From positions 1 through 50,883 of the forward strand of contig CAZVNZ010000022.1 in NCBI GenBank assembly GCA_964628515.1: 50,883 nucleotides of DNA, given 5' to 3'. The notes beneath the pieces were generated by a model that ran no database searches, had not been told where the DNA came from, and saw nothing but the letters and a program-made list of their open reading frames with translations. Position 1 is the first letter of the stretch. Each line of letters begins with the position of its first letter. A program made the translations under genes and the position numbers. Source of the stretch: CAZVNZ01 sp964628515. Its GTDB lineage: Bacteria; Bacillota; Clostridia; Christensenellales; Christensenellaceae. Below, in pieces: positions 1-7,313 of this stretch.

Positions 1-160
1 TAAACGCTGAAGGCATCTAAGCGTGAAGCCCCCCACAAGATAAGACTTCCCATTCGTAAGAAGTAAGACCCCTTGAAGACTACAAGGTTGATAGGTCACA
101 GGTGGAAGTGCAGTAATGTATGTAGCTGAGTGATACTAATAGGTCGAGGGCTTGATCAAC
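1..160 (+). rRNA. 23S ribosomal RNA, 3' end (partial)
   Basis: The window opens inside the last part of a 23S rRNA. The conserved tail near 137-158, containing GATACTAATAGGTCGAGGGC, is the typical bacterial 23S 3' terminus. The 5' part lies outside the window. The exact 3' end is estimated to within a few bases. Confidence 0.95.
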
Positions 161-286
161 ATTTATGTTGAAACAAATTAACTTCTTTAATTAAGAGTTT
201 TAATTTTAGACTTGAAAAACTTTATTCTTTATTATATAATGTCATTATGCAATTTTGAGTGTGCTTGTAAACTAACTCAGATATGA

Positions 287-361
287 TCCTCAGTAGCTCA
301 GCGGTAGAGCATTCGGCTGTTAACCGAAGGGTCGCTGGTTCAAACCCAGCCTGGGGAGCCA
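287..361 (+). tRNA. tRNA-Asn (anticodon GTT)
   Basis: A complete cloverleaf can be read. The acceptor stem pairs TCCTCAG (287-293) with CTGGGGA (351-357). The anticodon arm is TTCGG-CTGTTAA-CCGAA with anticodon GTT, the T loop is GGTTCAAACCC-like, the discriminator is G and CCA is encoded (359-361). It sits between the 23S and 5S genes and is presumably co-transcribed with them. Confidence 0.97.
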
Positions 362-392
362 CGATAATAAGACGAAAGTCTTAATATACAAT

Positions 393-511
<119 letters not shown>

Positions 512-518
512 CAACTAA

Positions 519-549
519 GAAACCTGTGATGAAAATTGCAGGTTTTTTT
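519..549 (+). terminator. rRNA operon intrinsic terminator (copy 1)
   Basis: AACCTG (521-526) pairs with CAGGTT (539-544) and is followed by a T-run, directly after the 5S gene. It is the first of a series of similar terminators. Confidence 0.85.
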
Positions 550-576
550 ATGTCTACATACCGCAAGGTGTGGGAG

Positions 577-676
577 NNNNNNNNNNNNNNNNNNNNNNNN
601 NNNNNNNNNNNNNNNNNNNNNNNNNNNNNNNNNNNNNNNNNNNNNNNNNNNNNNNNNNNNNNNNNNNNNNNNNNNN
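577..676. other. Assembly gap (100 N)
   Basis: Exactly 100 N bases, a conventional placeholder for a join of unknown length. It lies within the 92-bp repeat array, which is a plausible cause of the assembly break. Confidence 0.98.
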
Positions 677-693
677 GCCGTATTCAATTAAAA

Positions 694-722
694 GACCTGT
701 GATGAAAATTGCAGGTTTTTTT
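694..722 (+). terminator. Intrinsic terminator, repeat-array copy
   Basis: ACCTG (695-699) pairs with CAGGT (712-716), followed by a run of T. The sequence is nearly the same as the terminator directly after the 5S gene. Confidence 0.75.
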
Positions 723-785
723 ATGTCTACATACCGCAAGGTGTGGGAGACCACGCCAAACCCTAGCCGCCGTATTCAATTAAAA

Positions 786-814
786 GACCTGTGATGAAAA
801 TTGCAGGTTTTTTT
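786..814 (+). terminator. Intrinsic terminator, repeat-array copy
   Basis: ACCTG (787-791) pairs with CAGGT (804-808), followed by T7. It lies one 92-bp period after the previous copy. Confidence 0.75.
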
Positions 815-877
815 ATGTCTACACACCGCACGGTGAGGGAGACCACGCCAAACCCTAGCCGCCGTATTCAATTAAAA

Positions 878-907
878 AAGCCTGAGATGAGAATCTTAGG
901 CTTTTTT
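878..907 (+). terminator. Intrinsic terminator, diverged repeat-array copy
   Basis: AAGCCTGAGAT (878-888) pairs with ATCTTAGGCTT (893-903, one G-T pair), followed by a T-run. The stem differs from the other copies on both arms but pairing is kept. Such compensatory change suggests that the hairpin is under selection. Confidence 0.8.
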
Positions 908-970
908 GTATCTAAGCACCGAAACGGTGTGGGAGACCACTCCAAACCCTAGCTACCGTATTATTATTTA

Positions 971-1009
971 AGAGCAGATAGTGAAATTAAAACATTATCT
1001 GCTCTTTTT
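971..1009 (+). terminator. Strong intrinsic terminator closing the array
   Basis: A perfect 10-bp stem, AGAGCAGATA (971-980) with TATCTGCTCT (996-1005), is followed by a T-run. It comes after a last degenerate 5S-tail remnant (CTACCGTATT) and is unrelated in sequence to the other terminators. Confidence 0.85.
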
Positions 1010-1044
1010 GCATTTCGGAAAAGAGGTGATGAGAAATCAAAACA

Positions 1045-1185
1045 ATGGTAGTAAACTTATACGCAGGACCGGGAGCGGGAAATTATGAGAAGTCTGCTAA
1101 AATGGAAAGCAGATGCGGTGAATGCTGAAATAGACAAAGGAGTCCCCATATTTCTTTACATAATATTCTGTATACTTATAAATGA
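1045..1185 (+). pseudogene. Remnant of a P-loop gene
   Basis: After a ribosome-site-like AGAGGTGATGAG, the ATG at 1045 begins MVVNLYAGPGAG, which looks like the start of a P-loop protein. The lysine-serine/threonine part of a Walker A motif (GxxxxGK[ST]) is lost and the frame closes about 28 codons in. In another frame the next bases read KADAVNAEIDKGVP, as if the middle of the gene had been deleted. I read it as a decayed ATPase or kinase gene. The family cannot be named and the call is tentative. Confidence 0.35.
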
Positions 1186-1224
1186 GACGTACAACGGCAT
1201 CAAAAATTAGGAGGACAGAATATT

Positions 1225-1458
1225 ATGGAACGAGAAACAAAGTTACAAGACATAATGAACGGAATCGTTGCGGAAATGAAACGGATGCGGTATTGTCGCG
1301 CTTCCCTAGATGATTTTCTGCTTAATTGCAGAAGGTACGCGGCCTTTGCCGCTTCTGAGGGGAAAGACGGTATGTTTTCGGAAAAATTGGGTATTAGATT
1401 TCTTGCCCCGCTTTATGATAATTGTAGTACTCCAGTAAACGATTTAATAAATTTGTAG
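1225..1458 (+). pseudogene. Truncated tyrosine recombinase N-terminus (77 aa)
   Basis: The ORF has a good ribosome site (TAGGAGGACAG) before the ATG. Its 77 residues resemble the helical SAM-like, core-binding start of tyrosine recombinases: a long first helix, a segment with SLDDFLLNCRRYAAFA, then FSEKLGIRFL, which fits the usual linker before the catalytic domain. No catalytic domain (R-H-R-Y) follows, since the frame stops at 1456. It is probably a broken integrase left by an element next to the rRNA operon. Alternatively it is an unrelated small helical protein. The assignment rests on pattern resemblance only. Confidence 0.45.
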
Positions 1459-1800
1459 GCTCAATACTATTTTGACTTACAAGCAACGCATATGCAAAAT
1501 AGTTTAAATGAAATAGAAATTGCAACATCACAGTATTGGATGTGGATAAACATAATAATGGTTGCAAGTGTTACCGCGCAATAATAATGCCAGGTTTTTA
1601 AAAAAGTTGCCGGACTTTCCCCACTTAATTTTCGTAAAAGTAATACAGTTTGCTAAAGATTATTACGCGAATTCAAACAAGTATGCGCAACTTAACACTA
1701 CTATCCCCAATTTGACACAAAATATCAATAATGCTATAATTAAAAAACGTATACATTAAAAATAATTCTATAAAACTGTAGTGGTTTCATTGAGGGAAAA
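1459..1800. other. Intergenic region before the yesN-like gene
   Basis: No convincing gene is seen here. A 65-codon open frame (1562-1759) overlaps the promoter of the next gene and has no ribosome site, so I discount it. The only supported element is the promoter at 1712-1740. Confidence 0.6.
1712..1740 (+). promoter_or_regulatory. Consensus sigma-A promoter for the yesN-like operon
   Basis: TTGACA (1712-1717), a 17-nt spacer and TATAAT (1735-1740) match the consensus perfectly. Transcription would start near 1747, about 54 nt before the ATG at 1801. A perfect promoter suggests the sensing module is made constitutively. Confidence 0.85.
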
Positions 1801-3417
1801 ATGATAAAGGTTTTAATTGCTGATGATGAAATAATGATCCACGTAATGCTTTCAAAGTTGATTAATTGGGAATCTTACGGGTTTGAGATAGTTGGGTTTG
1901 CGGAAGACGGAATTAGTGCACTCAAAAAAATTGAAACAGAAGAAATAGATTTGGTAGTAGCAGACATCCGAATGCCCGGTCTTGACGGAATAGGGCTTAT
2001 AAAAGAGCTTAGAGAACGTGGTTTTAAAACAAAAGTTGTGTTTATAAGCGGACACAGGCAGTTTGAATATGCAAAAAGCGGTATGAAATACGAGGTGGAC
2101 GACTACATACTAAAACCCATAAAAAAAGACGAACTAATAGGCACGCTAAACCGCCTAAAATCCAAAATAGATGCGGAAATAAAAGGACAAACGGAAAGTA
2201 AAGAAAAAGAAAACCAACTTATAGACGGCAAAAAAACATTGCAGAGTAATTTAATAAAAATGCTTATTTTAGGCAAAATAAACAAAAAAGAACTGCTTGC
2301 TTTAGAGGAAATAAACAAACACTATTTGTGCAAGTTTAAAAGCGGTTTTTTTATGTTTGCCGTTTTTCATGTTGATGTAGAAAAAACCGCAAAAAACACA
2401 AAGCCTAACTTAGATATTGTGGATACCTGCGTAAAATCATTTGTAGATGTGGCAAATGTGCATTGCTACTACGTAATTACCTACACGGAAAACAATACGG
2501 TAACCCTGCTGCTAAACTTCGACAATAGCAAGGAAGAAGCTTTAAAAGAGGATTTAGTGCGTGCTTACCAAAACAACTCCACTATTACGGAAAAGTTTTG
2601 GGATATAAATTTTACCTTAGGTATGGGAGAGGGGGCGCAAACCCTTGCAAACGCAAAAGACTCCTATATGCAAGCCTTTGAGTGCGTTTGTGCAAGAATT
2701 CAGTTAGGTAAAAACAAAATAATTCAGTATAAGGATTTATTACATAAAGATATTAATGAAGAGACGCTTTTTCCCGTAGAAAAACAAAAGCAATTAGAGA
2801 CGGTAATTGCCGAAATAAATTACGAAGGTTTTGTGCATATTACAAAAGAAATCTTTAGTTTGGGAGGAAATAGCACTTTATATACTTACTACGAATTATG
2901 GTGGGTAATAAAAAAATATACAGAAATTTTGCTAAAGGGCTTAAAAGAGCTACTCCCCAATAAAGAGGAGGCAAAATACGATATTAGCAAGCTATACGAT
3001 TATACGGAAATGGCAATGCTAAAAGAGGGTGCAATAGAAGAAGGTATTAAGTGTTATGGTGATGCTATTAAAACCATCGTGGTGGAAAACCCATTTATTG
3101 CGGCGTCAAAAAACTACATAAAAAAGAACTACCGCAACAAAATCACCCTAAAAGATGTGGCAAATATAATACATTTAAACCCTGTATATCTTTCCATCTT
3201 ATTTAAAAAGGAAACAGGCCAAAGGTTTGTGGATTATCTTATGACTTACCGTGTAGAGCAATCCAAAATGTATTTAGATAACAACAAATACAGCATTGCG
3301 CAAATTTCCGAAATGGTAGGCTACGGCGACAGCAGACACTTTAGCCGTAAATTTAGGCAAATTACAGGCTATACCCCAACAGAATACAGAAAAATTTATT
3401 TGAGAATTAAAAAATAA
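1801..3417 (+). CDS. YesN-type response regulator (REC + AraC HTH)
   Basis: This 538-aa cytoplasmic regulator has an N-terminal receiver domain (about 1-125). It shows the acidic pair ADDE near the start, the phospho-acceptor aspartate in VVADIRMPGLDG and the conserved lysine in ILKPIKKDE. A long middle region (about 130-430) of YesN type follows. The C-terminus (about 435-538) is a double helix-turn-helix of the AraC family, with ITLKDVANIIHLNPVYLS and the signature ending in GYTPTEYRK. Such proteins, phosphorylated by YesM kinases, activate carbohydrate uptake genes in Bacillota. The partner kinase starts 27 bp downstream. The likely target is the transporter operon starting at 6138, whose promoter lacks a good -35 box. 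The ribosome site is a modest GAGGG. Confidence 0.93.
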   Translation: MIKVLIADDEIMIHVMLSKLINWESYGFEIVGFAEDGISALKKIETEEIDLVVADIRMPGLDGIGLIKELRERGFKTKVVFISGHRQFEYAKSGMKYEVDDYILKPIKKDELIGTLNRLKSKIDAEIKGQTESKEKENQLIDGKKTLQSNLIKMLILGKINKKELLALEEINKHYLCKFKSGFFMFAVFHVDVEKTAKNTKPNLDIVDTCVKSFVDVANVHCYYVITYTENNTVTLLLNFDNSKEEALKEDLVRAYQNNSTITEKFWDINFTLGMGEGAQTLANAKDSYMQAFECVCARIQLGKNKIIQYKDLLHKDINEETLFPVEKQKQLETVIAEINYEGFVHITKEIFSLGGNSTLYTYYELWWVIKKYTEILLKGLKELLPNKEEAKYDISKLYDYTEMAMLKEGAIEEGIKCYGDAIKTIVVENPFIAASKNYIKKNYRNKITLKDVANIIHLNPVYLSILFKKETGQRFVDYLMTYRVEQSKMYLDNNKYSIAQISEMVGYGDSRHFSRKFRQITGYTPTEYRKIYLRIKK

Positions 3418-3444
3418 TTATACGCAGATTGGAATAGTAAAATT

Positions 3445-4446
3445 ATGCAAACTAAGCCCTTTAAAAACAAGAAAATGGTTTATACAATTATTTTGGCTGT
3501 ATCCGTTTTAGCTGTACTATCTATATTATTCGATGTTAAGCTAATTGCATTAGATACATACATTATGGGTATAATAATAGTTTTAATGACGGTGGCGGCT
3601 TTTGCATATATACTTTTGGGTAACTCTCTTTATTGGGCAGAGCGCCAATTAGAGCTGTTTGTGTTAGACGAGCCGGAGTTGCCAAAGGCAAAAACACTTC
3701 AACAAAAACGGTTTGTAAGTCTTTTAGACCAAATGCAAAAGCGAATTAAATATTTAAGCGAAAGCGAGTATCTTGCGGAAATACTAAGAAGAGAAGCAGA
3801 GCTAAACGCATTACAAAGCCAAATAAATCCCCATTTTTTGTATAACACCTTAGAGGCTATAAGAGGTTATGCCCTTCAAAAAGAGGTAGTGGAAATCTCG
3901 GATATGACGGAAGCCCTCTCATCTTTGTTTAGATACAGCATTAAAAAACAAGGTAAATATGTTTCCATTGCAGAGGAACTTGAAAACGTAAAATGCTATT
4001 TAACAATTCAGCAATATCGTTTTCCCGGTAAAATTACCTACCACGAATTTGTAGATAACGGTCAAATAGACTTAATGCAGTATTACATACCAAACTTAAC
4101 AATACAACCCTTTATAGAAAACTCTTTGCATCACGGTATAGAGGCAAAGGTGGGCAAGGGTAATGTGTGGCTTAAAATTTATGCCACGGATAAACGGATT
4201 ATAATAAGCGTAAAGGATGATGGCATAGGCATAAAAGAGGAGCGCCTAAAGGAGATAAACCAAAAACTCTACGAGGCTCAAGAAGGCTCCCTAAAAGACA
4301 GCCCAAACAATATAGGCATAGCCATGACAAACATCAACCGCAGGCTTAAAATGCAATACGGAGAAAAATACGGAGTGTCTATTGTAAGCTCGTACGGTAT
4401 TGGAACGGAAGTAGAGGTTTCTTTGCCTTTAAAACAAAGGGAGTAA
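3445..4446 (+). CDS. YesM-type sensor histidine kinase, minimal sensor
   Basis: This 333-aa membrane kinase has two close transmembrane segments (about 11-31 and 36-57) with only a few residues between them, so there is practically no extracellular sensor. A short linker leads to the His_kinase domain, with the phospho-accepting histidine in QINPHFLYNTLEAIRGY. The HATPase domain shows IENSLHHGIE (N box), DDGIGI (G1) and IGIAMTNINRRL. Typical YesM kinases have a large outer domain and about 550-600 residues. The missing sensor suggests that the signal comes from a partner protein, perhaps the transporter or the degenerate ABC protein encoded 3 bp downstream. It should phosphorylate the regulator encoded just upstream. 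Confidence 0.92.
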   Translation: MQTKPFKNKKMVYTIILAVSVLAVLSILFDVKLIALDTYIMGIIIVLMTVAAFAYILLGNSLYWAERQLELFVLDEPELPKAKTLQQKRFVSLLDQMQKRIKYLSESEYLAEILRREAELNALQSQINPHFLYNTLEAIRGYALQKEVVEISDMTEALSSLFRYSIKKQGKYVSIAEELENVKCYLTIQQYRFPGKITYHEFVDNGQIDLMQYYIPNLTIQPFIENSLHHGIEAKVGKGNVWLKIYATDKRIIISVKDDGIGIKEERLKEINQKLYEAQEGSLKDSPNNIGIAMTNINRRLKMQYGEKYGVSIVSSYGIGTEVEVSLPLKQRE

Positions 4447-4448
4447 AT

Positions 4449-5972
4449 ATGGAAAATAAAGAGCTTTTTCGTGTAGAGCATATTTCAAAAACCTTTGAGG
4501 GCGCAAGCCTAATAGAGGGATGCACCTTGTGCGTATATAAAGGAGAGATTAGGGGAATAATTGGGCTTAATTCCTCTAACAAAGAGGTTTTGGCAGATGT
4601 TATGGCAGGCATAACCCCCTTAGACGAAGGCAAAATGTTTTTGGAGGAAGAGGTTTACCTACCTACTTCCAGACAGCATGCGGAAAGTAGCGGTGTTTTC
4701 TACATAGGCAAAGATTTAGGCTTGCAATACAACTGGGATATTTTAACAAACCTAAGTATTACCCCTGTAAATAAAAGAAAGATTATTGTACGTAAAAAAG
4801 ATATTAATAAAAACATAGAGGAAATACTAAGCACGGTAATCCTAAATAAAAAAGCGGATACCAAGGTATACGGACTAACAATTTTAGAACAGCAAAAAAT
4901 CACCATTGCAAGGGCACTTTTAAGAAACGCAAAACTAATTATACTTAATTTTGATTGGGAAATGTACACAATTCGAGAAATGCTGGATTTTATGCAAATA
5001 ATAGTTAATTTAAAAAATAAGGAAATTGGGGTGGTACTTGTAGGGTTTGCCCACGATTTACTAACGGCGGTGTGCGATTTTGTTACAATTATGAGAAACG
5101 GCATTATGGTAGGCAATTTTAGCAAAGATGAATTTGATAACCAAAAGATACTAAACATAATGCTTGGCTACGAATTTGGAGGCAAAAGCCTGTTTTCTTT
5201 AAAAAATGTTGATAATACTGAAAATAATAACAATCAACTAAATGCAAGCATGCAATCAAATGAAAAGTATTCGGGGTTTTCTTTTAGTCTTTACGACGGA
5301 GAAATTGTTAGTGTAATAGATTTGCGAGGCAACAGAGAGACGGATATTGCAGAGCTTATTTGCGGTAAAGATGCAATAAACTACAATATACTAAATCAAA
5401 AAGCTGATAAACTCATCCAAAAATCCGATGGCAAAGCCCAAAAGCAAAGCATTTATTACATACCCGAGGTGGAAACTCAAAGACTGCTAATACCCAATTT
5501 TTCCGTAGAAGAAAACATAACTGCCGCCGTGGTAAAAGACCATTCCGGCTTTGCAGGAGTAATTAATAACGCAGAAATTAAAAATGCCGCCTCCTTTTAT
5601 GCAAGCAAGCTAAAGCTATGGAACGAGTGGGATTTAGACAGGCTAAGCCTAAATATTTTAGACGAGCTCGAAAAAAAGCGAGTAATTTTATTTAGATACC
5701 AAATGGCAAACGCCTCTGTAATTGTTATGAACGGCTTTACAAAGGGGCTTGATATGATTGCAAAAAAACAAATATTTGAGGATATAAAAGAAATTGCAAA
5801 AAGCGGATGTAGCATAATATTTATAACTCCAAATATTACGGAAGCATTGGAAATCGGAGATAAAATATTAGTGTGTGGCAACAATAATATTATTGCAGAA
5901 ATAAAAAACAGCGAAATAAGCAGTATAAATCCCATAGAAACACTTATTAAAAATATTATTGCAAGTAATTAA
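4449..5972 (+). CDS. Degenerate double-NBD sugar ABC protein (pseudo-ATPase)
   Basis: This 507-aa protein has the layout of ribose/xylose-type ABC ATPases (two nucleotide-binding domains, about 1-245 and 255-507), but its active-site motifs are eroded. Walker A of the first half reads GLNSSNKEV instead of GxNGAGKST. The signature is LTILEQQK rather than LSGGQQ, and Walker B ends LIILNFDWE with the catalytic Glu region changed. In the second half the P-loop is replaced by DLRGNRETD, the signature by LSLNILDELEK and DEPT by NGFT. The reading frame is intact over more than 1.5 kb, so it is not simply decaying. It follows the kinase by 2 bp, apart from the true ATPase at 7314. I infer a regulatory or sensing role, perhaps docking on the permease. 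Confidence 0.85.
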   Translation: MENKELFRVEHISKTFEGASLIEGCTLCVYKGEIRGIIGLNSSNKEVLADVMAGITPLDEGKMFLEEEVYLPTSRQHAESSGVFYIGKDLGLQYNWDILTNLSITPVNKRKIIVRKKDINKNIEEILSTVILNKKADTKVYGLTILEQQKITIARALLRNAKLIILNFDWEMYTIREMLDFMQIIVNLKNKEIGVVLVGFAHDLLTAVCDFVTIMRNGIMVGNFSKDEFDNQKILNIMLGYEFGGKSLFSLKNVDNTENNNNQLNASMQSNEKYSGFSFSLYDGEIVSVIDLRGNRETDIAELICGKDAINYNILNQKADKLIQKSDGKAQKQSIYYIPEVETQRLLIPNFSVEENITAAVVKDHSGFAGVINNAEIKNAASFYASKLKLWNEWDLDRLSLNILDELEKKRVILFRYQMANASVIVMNGFTKGLDMIAKKQIFEDIKEIAKSGCSIIFITPNITEALEIGDKILVCGNNNIIAEIKNSEISSINPIETLIKNIIASN

Positions 5973-5992
5973 TTGTATATTTCATATAACGC

Positions 5993-6091
5993 ATTTTGTC
6001 TGTAATTATAACTTAAATTTTAAACAACTAAAAATAGGACACTTAATATATATTTTGTCTTATTTAATTTTTTGTGTACATTAAATATAAT
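5993..6091 (+). promoter_or_regulatory. Likely activator-dependent promoter of the ABC operon
   Basis: A TATAAT -10 box lies at 6086-6091, but no good -35 box is found 16-18 nt upstream (TTTAAT-like only). The nonamer ATTTTGTCT occurs twice, at 5993-6001 and 6052-6060, the second copy just upstream of the expected -35 position. This arrangement fits a promoter that needs an AraC-type activator such as the YesN-like protein. The binding role of the repeats is inferred. Confidence 0.5.
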
Positions 6092-6137
6092 TCAAGTTAG
6101 TGTAACACACACATAAATTATTGGAGGAAAAAGAAGA

Positions 6138-7244
6138 ATGAAAAAAAGTTTATTGATTGTTATCAGCTTGTTGCTTATAGCAGCACTAACGGTAGGCTGT
6201 TCTATGACAGGACCTACGGCACAACCCTCTGAGCAACCGGCGAGCGAAGCACCTGCAGCTACTCCCGACGCTACCCCTGAGGCATCTACCGCACCTGCGG
6301 AAGAGACACCGGCAACAAAATCTCAAGCCCCTGCGGCGGCAGGCGGAGACGATATTACAGGACTAAACGCTCCCGATATGCCGGAAGGCACTTTTAAAGT
6401 AGGCTTTGCAATGGCAGACCTTAATAATCCCGTTTGGGCAGAACTTTGCCAAGTAGCACAAGAATACGGCAAGCAAAAGGGCATAGAGCTGACGGTAGTG
6501 GATTGCCAAAACGATTCGGGAAAACAAATTACTCAAATAGAAAACTTTATACAATCGGGAATGGACGGAATAATTTTCTGTGCGGCAGATATTAATGCAA
6601 TGGGCCCTGTTGTTCAACAAGCAAAAGATAAAGGTATTGCTGTAATGTCTTACGGACTTGTTTCCGAAAACTCGGATACAGAATTTATATGCAATAATTA
6701 CAGCATTGGCGAAAACATCGGCAAACAAGCGGCTCAATGGATAATAGATAATCTGGACGGAAAAGCAAAGGTTGCAATTTTAGACCAACCGGAGCAACCG
6801 GAAATTATGCAAAGATCCAAAGGCATTAGAGACACCCTTGCAAAAATGGTTCCGGAATCCGAAATAGTTGCATCTGCATCCGCAGTTACAGCAAGTAACG
6901 GTATGAAACATACAGAAACCTTCCTGCAAGCAAACCCCGACTTAAAAGTTATTGCTTGTATTGGAGATGGTGGTGCGGTTGGTGCTAACGAGGCTGTTAT
7001 TGCGGCAGGCAAAGATGCTCCTGATTTTGGTATCTTTAGTGCAGACGGTACAACGGAAGTGCTTGAAAAAATCAAAGCAGGACAACCCACAAGAATGTCT
7101 TTAAGCTTAGGTGGCGGAAACTATCACGGTCATCAAGTAATAGACATGATTTCCTTAGTGCTAAACGATCTTCCTTTCGAGAAATCTTACTACACACCGG
7201 AAATTCCTGTAACAATAGATAATGTAGACGAATACCTAAAATAA
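6138..7244 (+). CDS. Sugar ABC transporter substrate-binding lipoprotein
   Basis: This 368-aa protein is the external receptor of a ribose-type importer. A lipoprotein signal peptide ends in a lipobox (LTVGC, about residue 21). Next is a Pro/Ala/Thr/Glu-rich spacer (about 25-75) that tethers the receptor to the membrane. The periplasmic-binding-protein type I fold follows, with the start FKVGFAMADLNNPVWAEL, the middle IQSGMDGIIFCAAD and the late IFSADGTTEVLEKIKAGQP, as in RbsB-like proteins. It is the first gene of the operon, with ribosome site TTGGAGGAAA. The ligand cannot be read directly. The dehydrogenases downstream suggest a polyol or related sugar. Confidence 0.93.
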   Translation: MKKSLLIVISLLLIAALTVGCSMTGPTAQPSEQPASEAPAATPDATPEASTAPAEETPATKSQAPAAAGGDDITGLNAPDMPEGTFKVGFAMADLNNPVWAELCQVAQEYGKQKGIELTVVDCQNDSGKQITQIENFIQSGMDGIIFCAADINAMGPVVQQAKDKGIAVMSYGLVSENSDTEFICNNYSIGENIGKQAAQWIIDNLDGKAKVAILDQPEQPEIMQRSKGIRDTLAKMVPESEIVASASAVTASNGMKHTETFLQANPDLKVIACIGDGGAVGANEAVIAAGKDAPDFGIFSADGTTEVLEKIKAGQPTRMSLSLGGGNYHGHQVIDMISLVLNDLPFEKSYYTPEIPVTIDNVDEYLK

Positions 7245-7263
7245 AAACAGGTATGCAAAGTTT

Positions 7264-7287
7264 GGGGGCTCAACCATAAGCCCCCTA
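7264..7287 (+). terminator. Stem-loop between binding protein and ATPase genes
   Basis: GGGGGCT (7264-7270) pairs perfectly with AGCCCCC over an 8-nt loop. No T-run follows, so it is more likely an mRNA-stabilising or attenuating hairpin than a terminator. It would keep binding-protein mRNA in excess over the ATPase and permease message. Confidence 0.7.
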
Positions 7288-7313
7288 TCACTTTGGAAAG
7301 TGAGAGTAAAAAT

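Larger units (their letters stand above)
550..960. repeat. Tandem ~92-bp repeats: 5S 3' tail plus terminator
   Basis: The motif TGTCTAC begins at 724 and again 92 bp later at 816, and a diverged copy falls near 908. An identical partial copy at 550 precedes the assembly gap. Each unit holds a 5S-like tail (GGTGTGGGAG, then GCCGCCGTATTCAA) and a hairpin with a T-run. The unit looks derived from the end of the 5S gene and its terminator by serial duplication. The true copy number is hidden by the gap. Confidence 0.85.

Noticed and set aside
1562..1759. 65-codon open frame before the yesN-like gene
   Set aside because: It covers a perfect promoter, has no ribosome site and no recognisable protein pattern.
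4449..5972. Degenerate ABC protein as a decaying pseudogene
   Set aside because: The frame is intact over 507 codons, tightly spaced after the kinase gene, and keeps the full two-domain length.
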